The translations under genes and the position numbers were made by a program. Below are positions 11,476 to 22,801 of a stretch of 64,000 nucleotides of DNA, piece after piece. Each line of letters opens with the position of its first letter. Position 1 is the first letter of the stretch. Source of the stretch: Aspidapion aeneum (lineage: Eukaryota > Arthropoda > Insecta > Coleoptera > Brentidae); the NCBI GenBank assembly GCA_963576565.1, contig OY755042.1, positions 110,847,314-110,911,313 on the forward strand, given 5' to 3'. The notes under the pieces were generated by a model. The model saw only the letters and a program-made list of their open reading frames with translations, was not told the origin of the DNA and searched no databases.

Positions 11476-11939
11476 TATCTTAGTAGATCTTTATTTTCTT
11501 TCCACCTCAAAAACGATTTTTCAAGGAAAGCACAGAAAATGAAAACAAATACCGATTATAAACAATAGGGAGCTCTTGCACGCACTTCATTAGCTAACTT
11601 TATCCCTTATTAATGCGGCGTTAAATGACAGATGTCACGTATTATTTAGAAATGCAATTTCTACCTTTTGTGGACACAATTTTTATTTGCATTATTTTTT
11701 TCTATCCTTTATTTATCTGTCAAAGCCTGTTTTGTGTTTTGTAGGCAAAATTATTAAAAAAACTCCGAAAACAACTAGGGAAAAATTGAAAAATTGAAAA
11801 TCCAATACCAATGGAAAAGTGCCAGGAAAATAGAGTGTTAGGTGGGTGTATGTTTACTTTTTCTTTTTTTACACACTTGACAGAACATTAAAAACTTTTG
11901 GTTAGTTGGTGAACACTGTTGCCAAACAACACATATCTA
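11476..11939. other. Unassigned DNA
   Basis: No gene or defined repeat is seen. Confidence 0.3.
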
Positions 11940-12265
11940 CTGGAAAGCACGGAGTAACGGCAAAAATGCTCAAGTACGGTGGCAAAGCTGTAGTTAATAC
12001 CCTCCATATTCTTGTGAATAAAATACTAAAAGAAAAAATAATCTCTGGAACAACTGGAAATAATTCATAACTAGCATTCTACACAAGAAGGGCGATAGAG
12101 TAGACCTAAAAAACTATCGACCGATAACACTCCTCAATGTAATTTATAAGCTTTTCACGAAAATATTAACAGAACACAACAAAATTTGACGGATATCAAT
12201 CAAAAGAGCAGGCAGTCTTCAGAAAAGGTTTCCGTACAGTTGAACATCTATGAACCATGAAAATT

Positions 12266-13383
12266 TATTTATTTATTTATTTATTTCGACGGCAGAGCCA
12301 TTTTACAAAATATACAGAAAAAATACTATAGTAGAAAAACCAAGATGGTCACAAATAACAAAAACAAAAAAAACAAAACAAATTATAAAATTTAAAAATT
12401 GGTAAACTAGTAGATGTGTAAAATTTTAAAATTAACAGTATTACTATATAACTAGACTTAATTACTTAATGATTTCAGTCTTGTTTTAAAGGTATGAAGA
12501 CTGCACGAAAAAGGGTCAAGACAATGTGTATTATAAAATCTTAATGTGCGAGTAACCGGGGAGAAAAATCCATAGTTAGCATGATGATATGGAATACGAA
12601 ACATTGGTGAATTGGCCCTTCGTTGGTTGGTGTTGAAATATATTAATTGAAGAATCGAAGGACAGTAAAATAAACCATTTAAAATTTTGTAAAGAGTCAA
12701 GACATCAATCCATGTCCTTCTAGTCTCCAAGCTTTCAATGTTGAATGTTTCAGCCACAATGTTCTGGTTTATACAAAAATCATTGTAAATATTTATGTTT
12801 GCTCTAAATGCCAAAGACCTTAAAAATGTTTTCTGTACAGATTCAAAATTATCAATATGACATTTATAATATAGGGACCACACTATAGATGCATATTCCA
12901 ACACAGAGCGCACAAGAGAGCAGTAAAGAAGCCTGAAACATTGTGGTGATAAGTGTGCACTATTACGCGTGATGAAGCCAAGGTTTCGCATAGCCCTATT
13001 TTTAACATCCTCAAAATGAGAGACAAAGGTTAACTTTGTATCAAAAATAACCCCTAAATCTTTTATAGAAGTCACATTTTTTAATGGTAAATTGTTAATA
13101 GAATACTGGTTTTGTATTTGATTGTTCCCACGACCAAAAGAAATGGACATACATTTTTTAACATTAAGCTCCAAACCATTATCATTACACAATCCTACAA
13201 TACTATTAAGATCACTCTGTGCAACTGTGTATCGAGGTACGACTCAATCATTTTATACAGCTTAAAATCGTCCGCAAACGCCAAATGATCAGAATGAACA
13301 ATCACATCTCCAAGATCCAAAATAAATAAATTAAAAAAAACGGGACCAATGTGCGATCCCTGTGGAACACCAGAGTGCACAAA
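12266..13383 (-). mobile_element. Jockey-like non-LTR retrotransposon, 5'-truncated, antisense
   Basis: The minus strand from about 13,380 reads HSGVPQGSHIGPVFFNLFI (reverse transcriptase motif B), then LAFADDFKLYK (motif C). After a short frame break it continues in a 244-codon frame (13,192-12,458) with LELNVKKC, IKDLGVIFDTKL and VLEYASIVW, typical of the thumb and C-terminal region of jockey/CR1-type elements. The 3' end is an (AAAT)n tail. The direct repeat aaaatt flanks it (12,260-12,265 and 13,384-13,389). The 5' part, including the endonuclease, is missing. Confidence 0.85.
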
Positions 13384-13856
13384 AAAATTCTAATAGAACG
13401 AACCAACGAATACAACATTCCACTTCTTATTGCGTTTATAGAAAAACTTTCGATAGCAAAAGAATCTTTAAGTGATAGCCGAATAGATCACAGATACACA
13501 GACTTGATAGCCAATATATATAGCGAAGCAACAACATCAATTAAAAATTCTGCATTGGCATTGGGTGATACAATATTCTCTAAACTATTTAACCAAGCCC
13601 TAAATGAAGTTTTTAAAAAATTAGATTAGGAAGAAATAGGCATCAAAGTAGGCGAACAATACTTGGTCCAAAGATATGCTGATGATATCGCCTTAATAAC
13701 AGATAAGAAAGAAGAACTGATAAAAATGCTAAAAGAACTGGACACAGCAGCTAAAAATATAGGCTTGAGTATGAACTAGATTAAAATTAAAATCATAACA
13801 AACACAGATGGAGATTAAACCGAGAAAAAATAACACAAGTAGAGGAATATTATATA

Positions 13857-14273
13857 TTATATCGTGGGCTGAATGCAATAGTTGGGTAACTCGAAATTTC
13901 GTGATTTTGAGTTATCTACTTTTTCATATTGTGGGAATCAAGCGCTATCAAATGCAAAAGCTGGATAATACGTTATTCTAAACTGGCGACGTCTATCTAC
14001 AAATGTAAAAAGTAGACAATTCAACCATGTAAACTTTTTTGGAGCTATAAATACATAACTTTAGATACCAGTATGTTTTTCTCTATTTTCTGATTTTTTT
14101 ATTTTATAAAAGAAGACAACTGTGTAAACCCTTAAAATAAAAATTATCTCATATTGTGCAAGCAACCCTTCTCCAAGCGACTCCTTTTATACTACCAATA
14201 ACATTTTATCGATTTTCTCAAAATTACAAAAATCGAGTTACCCAACTATTGCATTCAGCCCACGATATACTTT
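13857..14273. mobile_element. Foldback MITE I inside retrotransposon J
   Basis: Inverted ends atcgtgggctgaatgcaata and their complement run for about 36 bp and continue imperfectly inwards. It interrupts the J frame at a VEEY...YLG position. Flanking A/T makes the target duplication ambiguous. Confidence 0.75.
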
Positions 14274-14551
14274 GGGACAAAAAATTCAAATAATAACAGA
14301 AAACCAAACCGCTGAAATCTAGTGACGAGTAGGATTGGTTCATATAAATTCAGTACCTTAAAACGAAAGAATCCTAAACATTGTATTCTACCTGTACTTA
14401 CCTATGGATCCCAGACCTAGGCACTTGTAAAGCTAACAGATAGAAAAAGGAATGAATGGATAAGAAATAAAACAAAAGTAAGGGATGTCAGAGGAGAAGT
14501 AGCGAAATTAAAATGGAAATTTGCCGGTCATCATACAAAACTATCAGGTTT

Positions 14552-14720
14552 CAGTAGCGTACACAGTGGGTGGAGGCTTTGGGGCTGAAGCCTCCCCAAA
14601 ACCACTGAACATTGACCCCTAAAACATGAATTGTCCTAAAAATAAAGATTAAAATGTATCCATTTGCGTTCAAGCCCTCCCGCAGGATTCATCTCTGGAT
14701 TATTTTTGCGTACGCCAATG
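14552..14720. mobile_element. hAT MITE, GCGTACACAG type
   Basis: Ends are CAGTAGCGTACACAG and, in complement, CATTGGCGTACG. The direct repeat caggttt lies on both sides (14,545-14,551 and 14,721-14,727). The middle is GC-poor and non-coding. Confidence 0.7.
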
Positions 14721-14916
14721 CAGGTTTTATAAAATTTGCTTACAAGATGACTGAGATATTTAAATTTTCTGAAAAACACAATTTTTAGTTCATGCTTGAT
14801 ACTCTTAAAACTGTAGATGTTTTTAATTTTAATAGAGCATCTGATCGAGACTGGTTAAATAAAGAAACAAAAATACGCGAGATAAATCGGGATTGGATTA
14901 GAAAAATTTTAATCAA

Positions 14917-15193
14917 TAGGGACATATTGCAATAAAGCCAGGCACAAATTGTGCCGGGCACTATATTGACAGTTTCGCATTAAAAACTGACAGTTGATCT
15001 TTCAAAATTGACATACCAAAGTCGAATTTAGAAATCCAGTTGTTTATTTTCCATTAATAGTGGCGTCACTATTAATTTTGGCTCTTATAATACACAATGG
15101 CCTAATTTTGAAAGAAGACAGCTGTTATAATGCGAAACTGTCAATATAGTGCCCGGCACAATTTGTGCCTGGTTTTATTGCAATAGGTCCCTA
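14917..15193. mobile_element. MITE P with GGGAC ends and TA target sites
   Basis: Long inverted arms share caataaagccaggcacaaat and gactatattgac-type blocks. Element ends GGGAC...GTCCC are flanked by TA on each side, as for Tc1/mariner-class elements. It contains an internal palindrome ggcacaaattgtgcc in each arm. Confidence 0.7.
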
Positions 15194-15282
15194 CTTTATG
15201 TCAAGTTAGGGACCAAACCGAAAAATACGGGACTTCTGGCAACCCTAGGCGAACCGCCACTGACCAAAGTAAAGTATCGTTG

Positions 15283-16463
15283 CAGTGGCGGCTCGTGAAG
15301 TATAAGAATGGGTGTGCGCTATAATAAGTGAGTCGAAATAAATTTAAAATAAATAAAGTTAAAAAAATTTGCATATTTATTTATGGCCGAATAAAAGAAG
15401 TTATGGTGCCCACTAGGTAATAAGATTGTCAAAGTAAAAAAAAGCAGGTCTCCAATGAATAAAAATATGCCTACACAAAAAAAAATTACCTACAGTATAT
15501 ATACATATTAGTTTTTAGCCAACGATGGATAACATTAATTCAATGTACAAAACCGTTTTATCTTGACTTTTGATTCAATGTAATGTTCGTATACATTGGT
15601 TCAAAAATTCATGCTTTTTAATTTTTGCCTGTCAGTCAGTCAGTTACCCCTAAGCATGCAAAACAAAATAACGAGTTTGTAACATCACATCCACAAATCC
15701 AGTTGTTTTTTTGGTAAATATATTTTCTAAAGTATCTTTTAAAATTCCTACCTTCTTTTCTTTTGGAGCAAGTTTGTGATAATTCTAGTTCTGGAGTCGG
15801 CCTTCCTAATCTTTTAATTTCAATTTTTTGATTTAAATTAAAGGAGGAAAGCTTGCTATAAGGTTTTGTAGACAATTAAGTCTTGAATTTTTTCCAGGAT
15901 TACCCGAACCCGAACTTATAACTGCCTCAGATAATAATTAACCCAAAAATTACAAACAAGAAGCCGAAAACACCATAAAATTCACTTAAAACTGCGTAAA
16001 TAAATTTTAATTACGCCCAATACACGTATACTAACGATAATATAAATAGTAATCAGCTGAGAACTATAAAAAAACGATGCAAGTGTGTATTGATTTAGCG
16101 CACCACTCCGCCCTTTTCTCGGCCGATATCCCGAGCATTTCCGATCCAATTGCGTGGCAAAAATTGGATTAAAAAGGAACGCCGAATCCACGCGCACCTC
16201 CATATTCAAGCCCGCCCTCTCATTTCTCTAGATATAAGCGAGGCGAGGCGATCGAAGGCCACCGTATGCGGCAGCAAGCGTCAAGTCGAAAAGATATTAA
16301 TTACTTCCGTTAATGGCCGATAGATGCCACTAGCGGGATCGGGATTATTAAAAAATAAATAAAAAACAACAGTAATTATTTAATAATAGTTTGTATTTAT
16401 TTTTTTTCTTATTTTTAATGGGGGGGCGCGCGCACCAGCGCTCCTATGGACGAGCCGCCCCTG
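15283..16463 (-). mobile_element. Internally deleted hAT element with TTF zinc-finger fragment
   Basis: Termini are CAGTGGCGGCTCGTG and, in complement, CAGGGGCGGCTCGTC. A perfect 8-bp duplication tatcgttg flanks it (15,275-15,282 and 16,464-16,471), diagnostic of hAT-class insertion. Unlike the small MITEs nearby it keeps coding sequence on the minus strand. Confidence 0.9.
15636..15875 (-). pseudogene. hAT transposase N-terminal fragment (TTF-type zinc finger)
   Basis: The 79-residue minus-strand frame contains RYFRKYIYQKNNWICGC then NSLFCFACL. This is the spacing of the TTF-type zinc finger before the catalytic domain of hAT transposases related to ZMYM1/52-kDa-repressor-like proteins, with Trp followed by Cys-x-Cys and then Cys-x-x-Cys. 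No DDE-bearing dimerisation region follows before the element ends at 15,283, so this is an internally deleted derivative. It could bind DNA but not cut it. Confidence 0.75.
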
Positions 16464-16471
16464 TATCGTTG

Positions 16472-16761
16472 CCTGATGGTTTTGCTAATCATTTTGTGCG
16501 TAGGAATGCAGATTTAAGTTTCCAATCCTATATCCCCAATGTCGCATAAAAAGAATGAAACGCTCTTACTCCCACAGTCCCCATTGTTTGTCCACCGTCT
16601 GAAGAAGAACTCCATCTGAAGGAGTTGCCGGTAGAGGGGGTGTTTTTCCTTTGCCAGAATTTTTAAGTTTCAATCAGAGATATGACAGGGAAGTAGATAG
16701 GTTTTAGACGAGTCCGCAGCCGAATTTCATGAGAAACCATCGGCCATTTTGTGTCTATACC
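16472..16761. other. Unassigned DNA
   Basis: No recognisable frame or repeat boundaries. Confidence 0.3.
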
Positions 16762-16846
16762 ACGACTATGTCGGTTGAGAACTTGTTCTACGTTGTCTGA
16801 CGCCTATTCTACACCTCCTTCGATCCTGACAATTATCTTCTGTCAG
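16762..16846 (-). pseudogene. RTE-like family K, 3'-end fragment, antisense
   Basis: Sequence gactatgtcggttgagaac through cttctgtcag is the complement of the K 3' end at 17,560-17,635. It abuts a sense K fragment, giving an inverted pair. Confidence 0.75.
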
Positions 16847-17635
16847 TTTTTTTTTTAATCAATCATAAGACAGGAACAGACTGGAAAGAACTGGAAAAAA
16901 TAATAGTAAAAGCAAAAAAGGGTATTGGTTGTCTTAACATTATTTTATGGAGCAAAGAAATAAATAAATTTAGAAAAAAAAACTTTTTGAAAACAAGCTT
17001 TTATAAAATGGACTAAAAATGAAACAATGGTGAAAAGCACGCTGTTGTATGGAAAAGAGACTTGTCGCGTAACAGAAAAATACAAAGCAATACTGGAAAG
17101 TGTCGAAATGGATGCAATAAGAAGATCAATGAGAATATCTAAAACAGATCATATAAGAAATGAGACCATAAAAGAAAGAATGGGAATCAAGGGAAGCATA
17201 ACGGATGACATCGCTAAAAGACAACTGATATGGTACGGCAGTGGCGTATATAAGGGGGGGGGCCCCCCTGAAGCTAAGATTTTTTTAGATATTTTCCACA
17301 AATTTCCTGAATACAAACATAAAATAGCATTAAATACGGCCTCATGGAGTCTCGGCCCCCCCCCCCCAAACTGCCTCGGGCCCACCCCGAAACTTTTTTC
17401 TATATACGCCACTGTGGTACGGCCATGTACAATGGATGAACGACGAAAGATTACCAAAGCAGGTTCTAGAATGGCAACCAATAGGGCGCAGAAAAAGACG
17501 ACGTCCTAAACTAGAATGGCAACAGTCAATCCAAAGATCAATAAGTCAAAAAAACCTGACAGAAGATAATTGTCAGGCTCGAAGGAGGTGGAGAATAGGC
17601 GTCGGACAACGTAGAAAAACGTTCTAAACCGACAT
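16847..17635 (+). pseudogene. RTE-like family K, 3' relic, interrupted by a hAT MITE
   Basis: It encodes the C-terminal part downstream of the reverse transcriptase: STLLYGKE, MDAIRRSMRISKTDHIRN and RQLIWYG, then after the insert MNDERLPKQVLEWQPIGRRK. The last motif matches RTE/endonuclease-reverse-transcriptase polyproteins. It ends in a tagtagtag-like tail. Related antisense copies fill introns at 47,985-49,985 and 56,150-57,950. Confidence 0.8.
17239..17414. mobile_element. hAT MITE, GCGTATATA type, copy 1
   Basis: Ends are CAGTGGCGTATATA and its exact complement. A perfect 8-bp duplication tggtacgg flanks it (17,231-17,238 and 17,415-17,422). The antisense K copy near 56,382-56,402 shows the same site without insertion. 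The interior is G-run/C-run rich. Confidence 0.95.
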
Positions 17636-17944
17636 AGTAGTAGTACATTGTTTTATATGTTTTTTGTGGTGAAGTTTTTACTAGGTCGCTTCTCAGTTAT
17701 AACTGAATGCCTAAGAAATATCAACGATAAAGTATGCAGGAAGGGTAATCTATTCCCGTCGTCTCTCTCTGGTTCCAATCCTTGTTATTCCAGAAAAGCC
17801 TGTTTATTTCTCCGGAACGCAAAAGTTCGTTGTCGCTGCTACGGTTATTCGCCCCTTCCCATTTTAGCTGTCTGGCTACCCCAACCCAATTTTCTTGGGG
17901 ACGAAACTCTTTCAGACACTAAAAATCTCTCTTATACGATACCG

Positions 17945-19400
17945 CAATAGTTCAATGAATAGAGGCCAAAATAGGGAGATTACCTTACAAAAGGTCCGGT
18001 AGTTCTGAATTTTGGATATGTTGTTAAGCTCAGGAGGGTAGTTAAAAATCTGAGTTTTCGTCACCCCCACCCCTGTGCTCCCTCCGCCATCTTGAAAAAA
18101 CCATCAAAAATTGGCACTTTTTTTAGTTTTTTGCCTTTAATTTCGTTCCAGTACACTAAATCGCAAAAAGAGTTATATGAAATTTTTTAGAGGATTTAAT
18201 TATCTACAATTGGGTGGTACTATGGTTGTTCTGCAAGCAGCAGTAACGGAGCTAGGTAATTTCCAAAAATGACTAAAATCACGTGCTTGGGCAAATTTTC
18301 CGGTTTTTTTCTATTCAGTGGTGTGCTTAATTTAAAACAATTTTTTTAAATCACAAATTTTTTAAGATTGGTTTAATTTACGGGCGCCTGTGAAGTTATT
18401 ACCATGAAACCAATCTGACTTTCTTGTACAGCATTTTAAAGGAAATTTTATTTGATACAATAATGTATAACACATTTTGTTCTATAAACCTTGGTTAAAA
18501 AAAAATCGAATAAATCATGGAAAAAACATGTATATTTTTTTACTTTTTTAAATTACTTCAATTAACGGACGCCGCTGAAGAGTTTATAAATAGTTGACCC
18601 CCATCGAGTTGTACCTTTTTCAGAAGGAAATTTCATTGTCTACTATAAAGTATATTACTCGATATTACACATTTTTTTCTTAGAAGCGTATTTTTTTAGA
18701 AAATTTGAGAAAACCTAAATATGTTAGATTTTGGGGGGTCTGGGGGGGTTTTTGAAGAGGTGGTTAGTTTAAGGAGGTGTTTGACCCCAAAGCTTTCTTA
18801 CCTTTTTGTACGTCACTAAATTTACGTAAAAAAATAAAAATAAATAAAAAACGTGCCGTTTAAAGCACTAAATTTTAAAAAATTATTATTTTTTAACTTA
18901 CTTTAAGTTAAAAGTTACTCCCACTCCATTACAATATTTAAAAATACATTTAAAGAATGGATTTTGTAGCTGATAAAATTCTCTACAAGATATGTTCTTA
19001 GAACTTTTACCCTAGAACAAAGTATTTCGGAGCTTATGCCGTCTAAATTAGAAACAATCTGAAAATTTGCCCAAGCACGTGATTTTAGTCATTTTTGGAA
19101 ATTACCTAGCTCCGTTACTACTGCTCGCAGAACAACGATAGTACCACCCAATTGTAGATAATTATATCCTCTAAAAATTTTTATATAACTCTTTTTGCGA
19201 TTTAGTGTAGTGGAACGAAGTTACAGGCAAAAAACTACAAAAAGTGCCAATTTTTGATGGATTTTTCAAGATGGCGGAGGAAGCACAGGGGTGGGGGTGA
19301 CGAAAACTCAGATTTTTAAATACCCTTTCAACCTTAATAACATATCCAAAATTCAGAACTACCGGACCTTTTGTAGGGTAAAACTCCTCTATTCATTGTA
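17945..19400. mobile_element. Large foldback element N
   Basis: Arms of about 345 bp (about 17,950-18,300 and 19,060-19,396) are inverted copies, sharing aaaaggtccggtagttctga, gtcacccccacccctgtgct and cacgtgcttgggcaaatttt. Outer ends match caatgaatagagg. The 750-bp middle has no recognisable coding sequence. Confidence 0.75.
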
Positions 19401-19715
19401 CTACAAGGTTTGGTTTGTTTTGGAGTTCTTTATATTGCTTCCATGGGAAAAGAGTACTTTTATCGTATATTCCATCGATCGCTGTGAAAAAAAATAAGAT
19501 AGGCTTAATCAGTAGCGGAGCCAAGGGTAGAGGAGAGAGCCCCCCTTGACGTAATGGTTATAATCGTTAGCTGTTTATGAACAGCAATCTTTACCAAATA
19601 TAAATTTTTTTAAAACTTTTCACAAAAAATTTTAAAATTTTTACACAAGTAAGTTTTCCAAAAATGGGCATTTATAATGGCAAACTTCAGAGCTCAGACT
19701 TAAAAACAATATGTA
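19401..19715. other. Unassigned, with a single hAT-like terminus
   Basis: CAGTAGCGGAGCCAAGGG at about 19,512 resembles a hAT MITE end. No matching second end was found. Confidence 0.35.
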
Positions 19716-19716
19716 A

Positions 19717-20790
19717 AGGGTGTCCCAAATAAAAGCAATTATATGGGGATTTCGGAAATGATAAGAGATACGAGTTTGTTTAAATAAGAAAAAAGTTACG
19801 TCTTTTTGCCGTATTAAAATTAAAAATATCTACAGGGGTTTTTAAAATATCGAGCAAAACTAAAAACAAATTTAATGAAATTTGGTAGTATCGTATAAGC
19901 AACTACGGCCAATCGAATGACGTTATCAAATTTTTTCTAGACCTTCTAGTTTTTTTGAAACCATAGCCAACTTTGTTATTTCTTATGACCACCATATTGG
20001 ATTTATACTTCAATATCTATCTTTGGATGACGGAAAATGTGAATTCATTAAAAAAATAGTTTTTCACTTACTTGGCTGTGAAACAAATGCCGTAGTTGTG
20101 TTTGTTGTCATACCTACGTAACTAACTTTCAAAACTTTTCCATTTATTTGATTTATTTGTAAATCTTTAAGGCCTTTATTTTTTAGTTTTTCTCTGGCTA
20201 AGAAAAAATATCTTTTATTTCTGAAACAAAAGTTTGCATTTATTATTTAATTTAAAATAAAACTAAAAACCGATAACAAAGCATTGAATTAAATAAGCAA
20301 ATGTTCGAAAATTCCACCGTTGTTATTCATTCAAATCCTGCATCGATTTTTAACCATTTGTTCAGGAATTTCTTCTATGGCTTGAACAACGGCCACCTTA
20401 AGTTTTTCTATCGTATTATGAGTAGTAGAATAAACGTTATCCTTTAAGTATCTCCAAATACAAAAATCAAGAGGCGTAAGGTCCGGCAAACGTGCATGCA
20501 GGCCAGGCAACTGGACCTCGATTTCCGATCCAGTTATTCCCATATCTGATTCAAATAGTCGGCTATGATGATTCTTGCATTATGTGGAGCAGCTTCATTC
20601 TTGCTCAAACTCATGTTTGCTACATCTTGAAGAGGCAAATTTTCTAGAATTTCTAGATATTGAGGTGCCATCAAATTATTATGAAAAATGTTAAGTAGTA
20701 TGTGTACGATTTAAGAACGGATTTTCATCGGCCCAGTACACGTAGTTATGTCCGTTAAACACTCCGCAGTTTGTAACCTGCTTTCATCGG
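19717..20790 (-). pseudogene. Tc1/mariner-like transposase relic
   Basis: The minus strand encodes diverged blocks in catalytic-domain order: HNYVYWADENPF, EAAPHNARIIIADYLNQIW and RLPDLTPLDFCIWRYLKDNV. These match the insect DDE/D transposases whose third acidic residue is in (S)PDLTPLDFFLWG. The frame is broken and no start is visible. The 3' boundary is a terminal repeat agggtgtcccaaataaaagc at 19,718, shared with 35,164 and, in shorter form, with the 58,279 MITE. Confidence 0.75.
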
Positions 20791-20799
20791 ACCATGCCA

Positions 20800-20845
20800 A
20801 TCCACGACCGGTTTCGGCCTTCTTGGCCCATCCTCAGGCGAATGC
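20800..20845 (-). ncRNA. Hammerhead-ribozyme-like motif
   Basis: On the minus strand the order is: stem I strand ATTCGC, core CTGAGGA (fits CUGANGA), a GGCC/GGCC stem II around an AAGAA loop, GAAA, a self-complementary CCGG in place of stem III, then TC and the second stem I strand GTGGAT. Stem I can form six pairs, two of them wobbles. Two extra bases (TG) sit before stem II, so activity is uncertain. Very short, palindromic stem III is known for hammerheads in Penelope-like retroelements. Confidence 0.45.
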
Positions 20846-21280
20846 AGGCGATAGCTTCGTGTAGAGCATAAGCTGTGTGAGACCAACAACAACAATACAT
20901 ATACGTAATATTACGTATATGGGAAAATACCCCTACAGAGTGGGTTAGATAACATGTTAAAAACTATGTGGTTTTCACTTTCTCCATCATCGATTATAAG
21001 GATGATTCATAGAATATAACTATTATTTTTTAATGAGAGCCGTATTATAGTGTCTAAAAGTTCCCCGCCGTTTCTTATTTTGGACTGGGAAGTTTTTAGC
21101 GAACAACGTCGCGTCGTACGAGTCGAGTCGGAAGGGGCATGCACATAAAACGCTTCGAGTCAGGTGGTTGACCTAGAATAATACAAAGGGCATACAGAGG
21201 GCAAAATACGAAGGGCTACAATGGACCAATTATATAAATTATAAATTTCTCACTTCGTATTAATTAAATCGGTTAAGTAA
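20846..21280. other. Unassigned DNA
   Basis: Contains a perfect palindrome atacgtaatattacgtat at about 20,900-20,920. No gene is recognised. Confidence 0.35.
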
Positions 21281-22250
21281 TAGTTATTTAAACAACAAGG
21301 TTTGAAAACGACTCTTTGCACACAATCGAGACAGTTTGGTAGACCGAGCCGAAGGCGAGGTCTACAAGTCGAGGGAGTGTGCAAAGAGGTTTTCAAACGA
21401 GTTTTTTACAATATTTTTTATACGACTGCTAATAAAGAAAGAAAAATCAAATTTTAATTTAATTTGTTTTTATTTCCGACATTTTTACAACAAAACTTTA
21501 AAAATTCAACAATTTTTTGACGTATCTAATCCACAAAACATACGAGCAGTGACGGTTGCTACGGAACTAAGCCAACTTATATTGATGGGTGACAACAACA
21601 AAAATCACAATGAGGGGAGACCCGTATGCAGAAATGACATAGGCGTGCGCAAAAATAACATAAGCGTGTGCAAAACGTTTTGCACACAGCGTGCGCAAAA
21701 TGCCATTTTCAGATCGTGTTCTCCGTGCGCAAAACCCCCTTTTACAAGACAGTCGTATAAAATAGTTATTTAAACAACAAGGTTTGAAAACGACTCTTTG
21801 CACACGATCGAGACAGTTTGGTAGACCGAGCCGAAGGCGAGGTCTACAAGTCGAGGGAGTGTGCAAAGGGGTTTTCAAACGAGTTTTTTACAATATTATT
21901 TTTTATACGACTGTTAATAAACAAAGAAAAATCAAATTTTAATTTAAATTGTATTTATTTCCGACATTTTTACAACAAAACTTTAAAAATTCAACAATTT
22001 TTTGACGTATCTAATCCACAAAACATACGAGCAGTGACGGTTGCTACGGAACTAAGCCAACTTATATTGATGGGTGACAACAACAAAAATCACAATGACG
22101 GGAGGCCCGTATGCAGAAATGACATAGGCGTGCGCAAAAATGACATAAGCGTGTGCAAAACGTTTTGCACACAGCGTGCGTAAAATGCCATTTTCAGATC
22201 GTGTTCTCCGTGCGCAAAACCCCCTTTTACAAGACAGTCGTATAAAAAAT
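21281..22250. repeat. Tandem pair of 482-bp repeat L
   Basis: Unit 1 starts at 21,281 and unit 2 at 21,763, both at tagttatttaaacaacaagg. Both end near aagacagtcgtataaaa. Units differ by scattered substitutions and small indels. Each contains a self-complementary block (ctctttgcacac ... gtgtgcaaagag) that could form a long hairpin. An inverted single unit is at 3714-4180. Confidence 0.85.
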
Positions 22251-22272
22251 ATAGTAAAGTTACCTCATCTCC

Positions 22273-22712
22273 TTATTAGGGACATTTTGGGTCTCTTAAA
22301 ATAACAGAAAATTTGACAGCTGTTTCCGTTGTTGTTACTAAGAATAACGGTAACATTCAGGGCAAAAAAGATAGATTTTGGAACACTTAAGATAAGCATA
22401 AGCCAAACTTTAATTTAGTAGATTCACACTGCTTCAAATTTTCGTTTATTTATATTTGTTTGTTTATTTTTATTAGATTTATCGCTTTTTACAAAGCAAA
22501 CTAACGAATTTTAGTAAAAAATTCGACTGCATTAAAAAAAAACAAAACTAACCATAAAAAGTAACGGTAACATTAAAGAACAGCCACCGTAAGTATCGGG
22601 CGCCGTTACTGTAAATAACGAAATAGGAGCCAGAAGCTGCTAATGCGCAAACTCAGTCATAACAATAAGGGTAACAAAGTTTAAAATACGCGCCCCAAAA
22701 TGTCCTTATTGT
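22273..22712. mobile_element. Foldback MITE R (GGACATTTTGGG ends)
   Basis: The left end attagggacattttggg matches the complement of the right end caataaggacattttgggg. The interior contains further short palindromes around gtaacggtaacatt. No clear target duplication. Confidence 0.55.
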
Positions 22713-22801
22713 TAGGTAAGTCAGGGGTATAAGGCCCACCTTATTTTTACCACCGAATTATGTTAAAAGATAAGTACAAGCTAAGATTTCTATACTTTAT
22801 G

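Larger units (their letters stand above)
11940..14551 (+). pseudogene. RTE-like retrotransposon J relic, interrupted twice
   Basis: Broken frames encode parts of a non-LTR polyprotein: GVTAKMLKYG (11,948), ILIERTNEYNIPLLIAFIEK (13,388, just past the inserted element), a reverse transcriptase motif C block QRYADDIALI (about 13,670) and a C-terminal LKWKFAGHH block (about 14,507). It is split by an antisense jockey-like element (12,266-13,383) and a foldback MITE (13,857-14,273). Removing the first insert restores the MKILIE reading frame across the junction. A shorter antisense relic of the family lies at 51,290-52,260. Confidence 0.75.
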
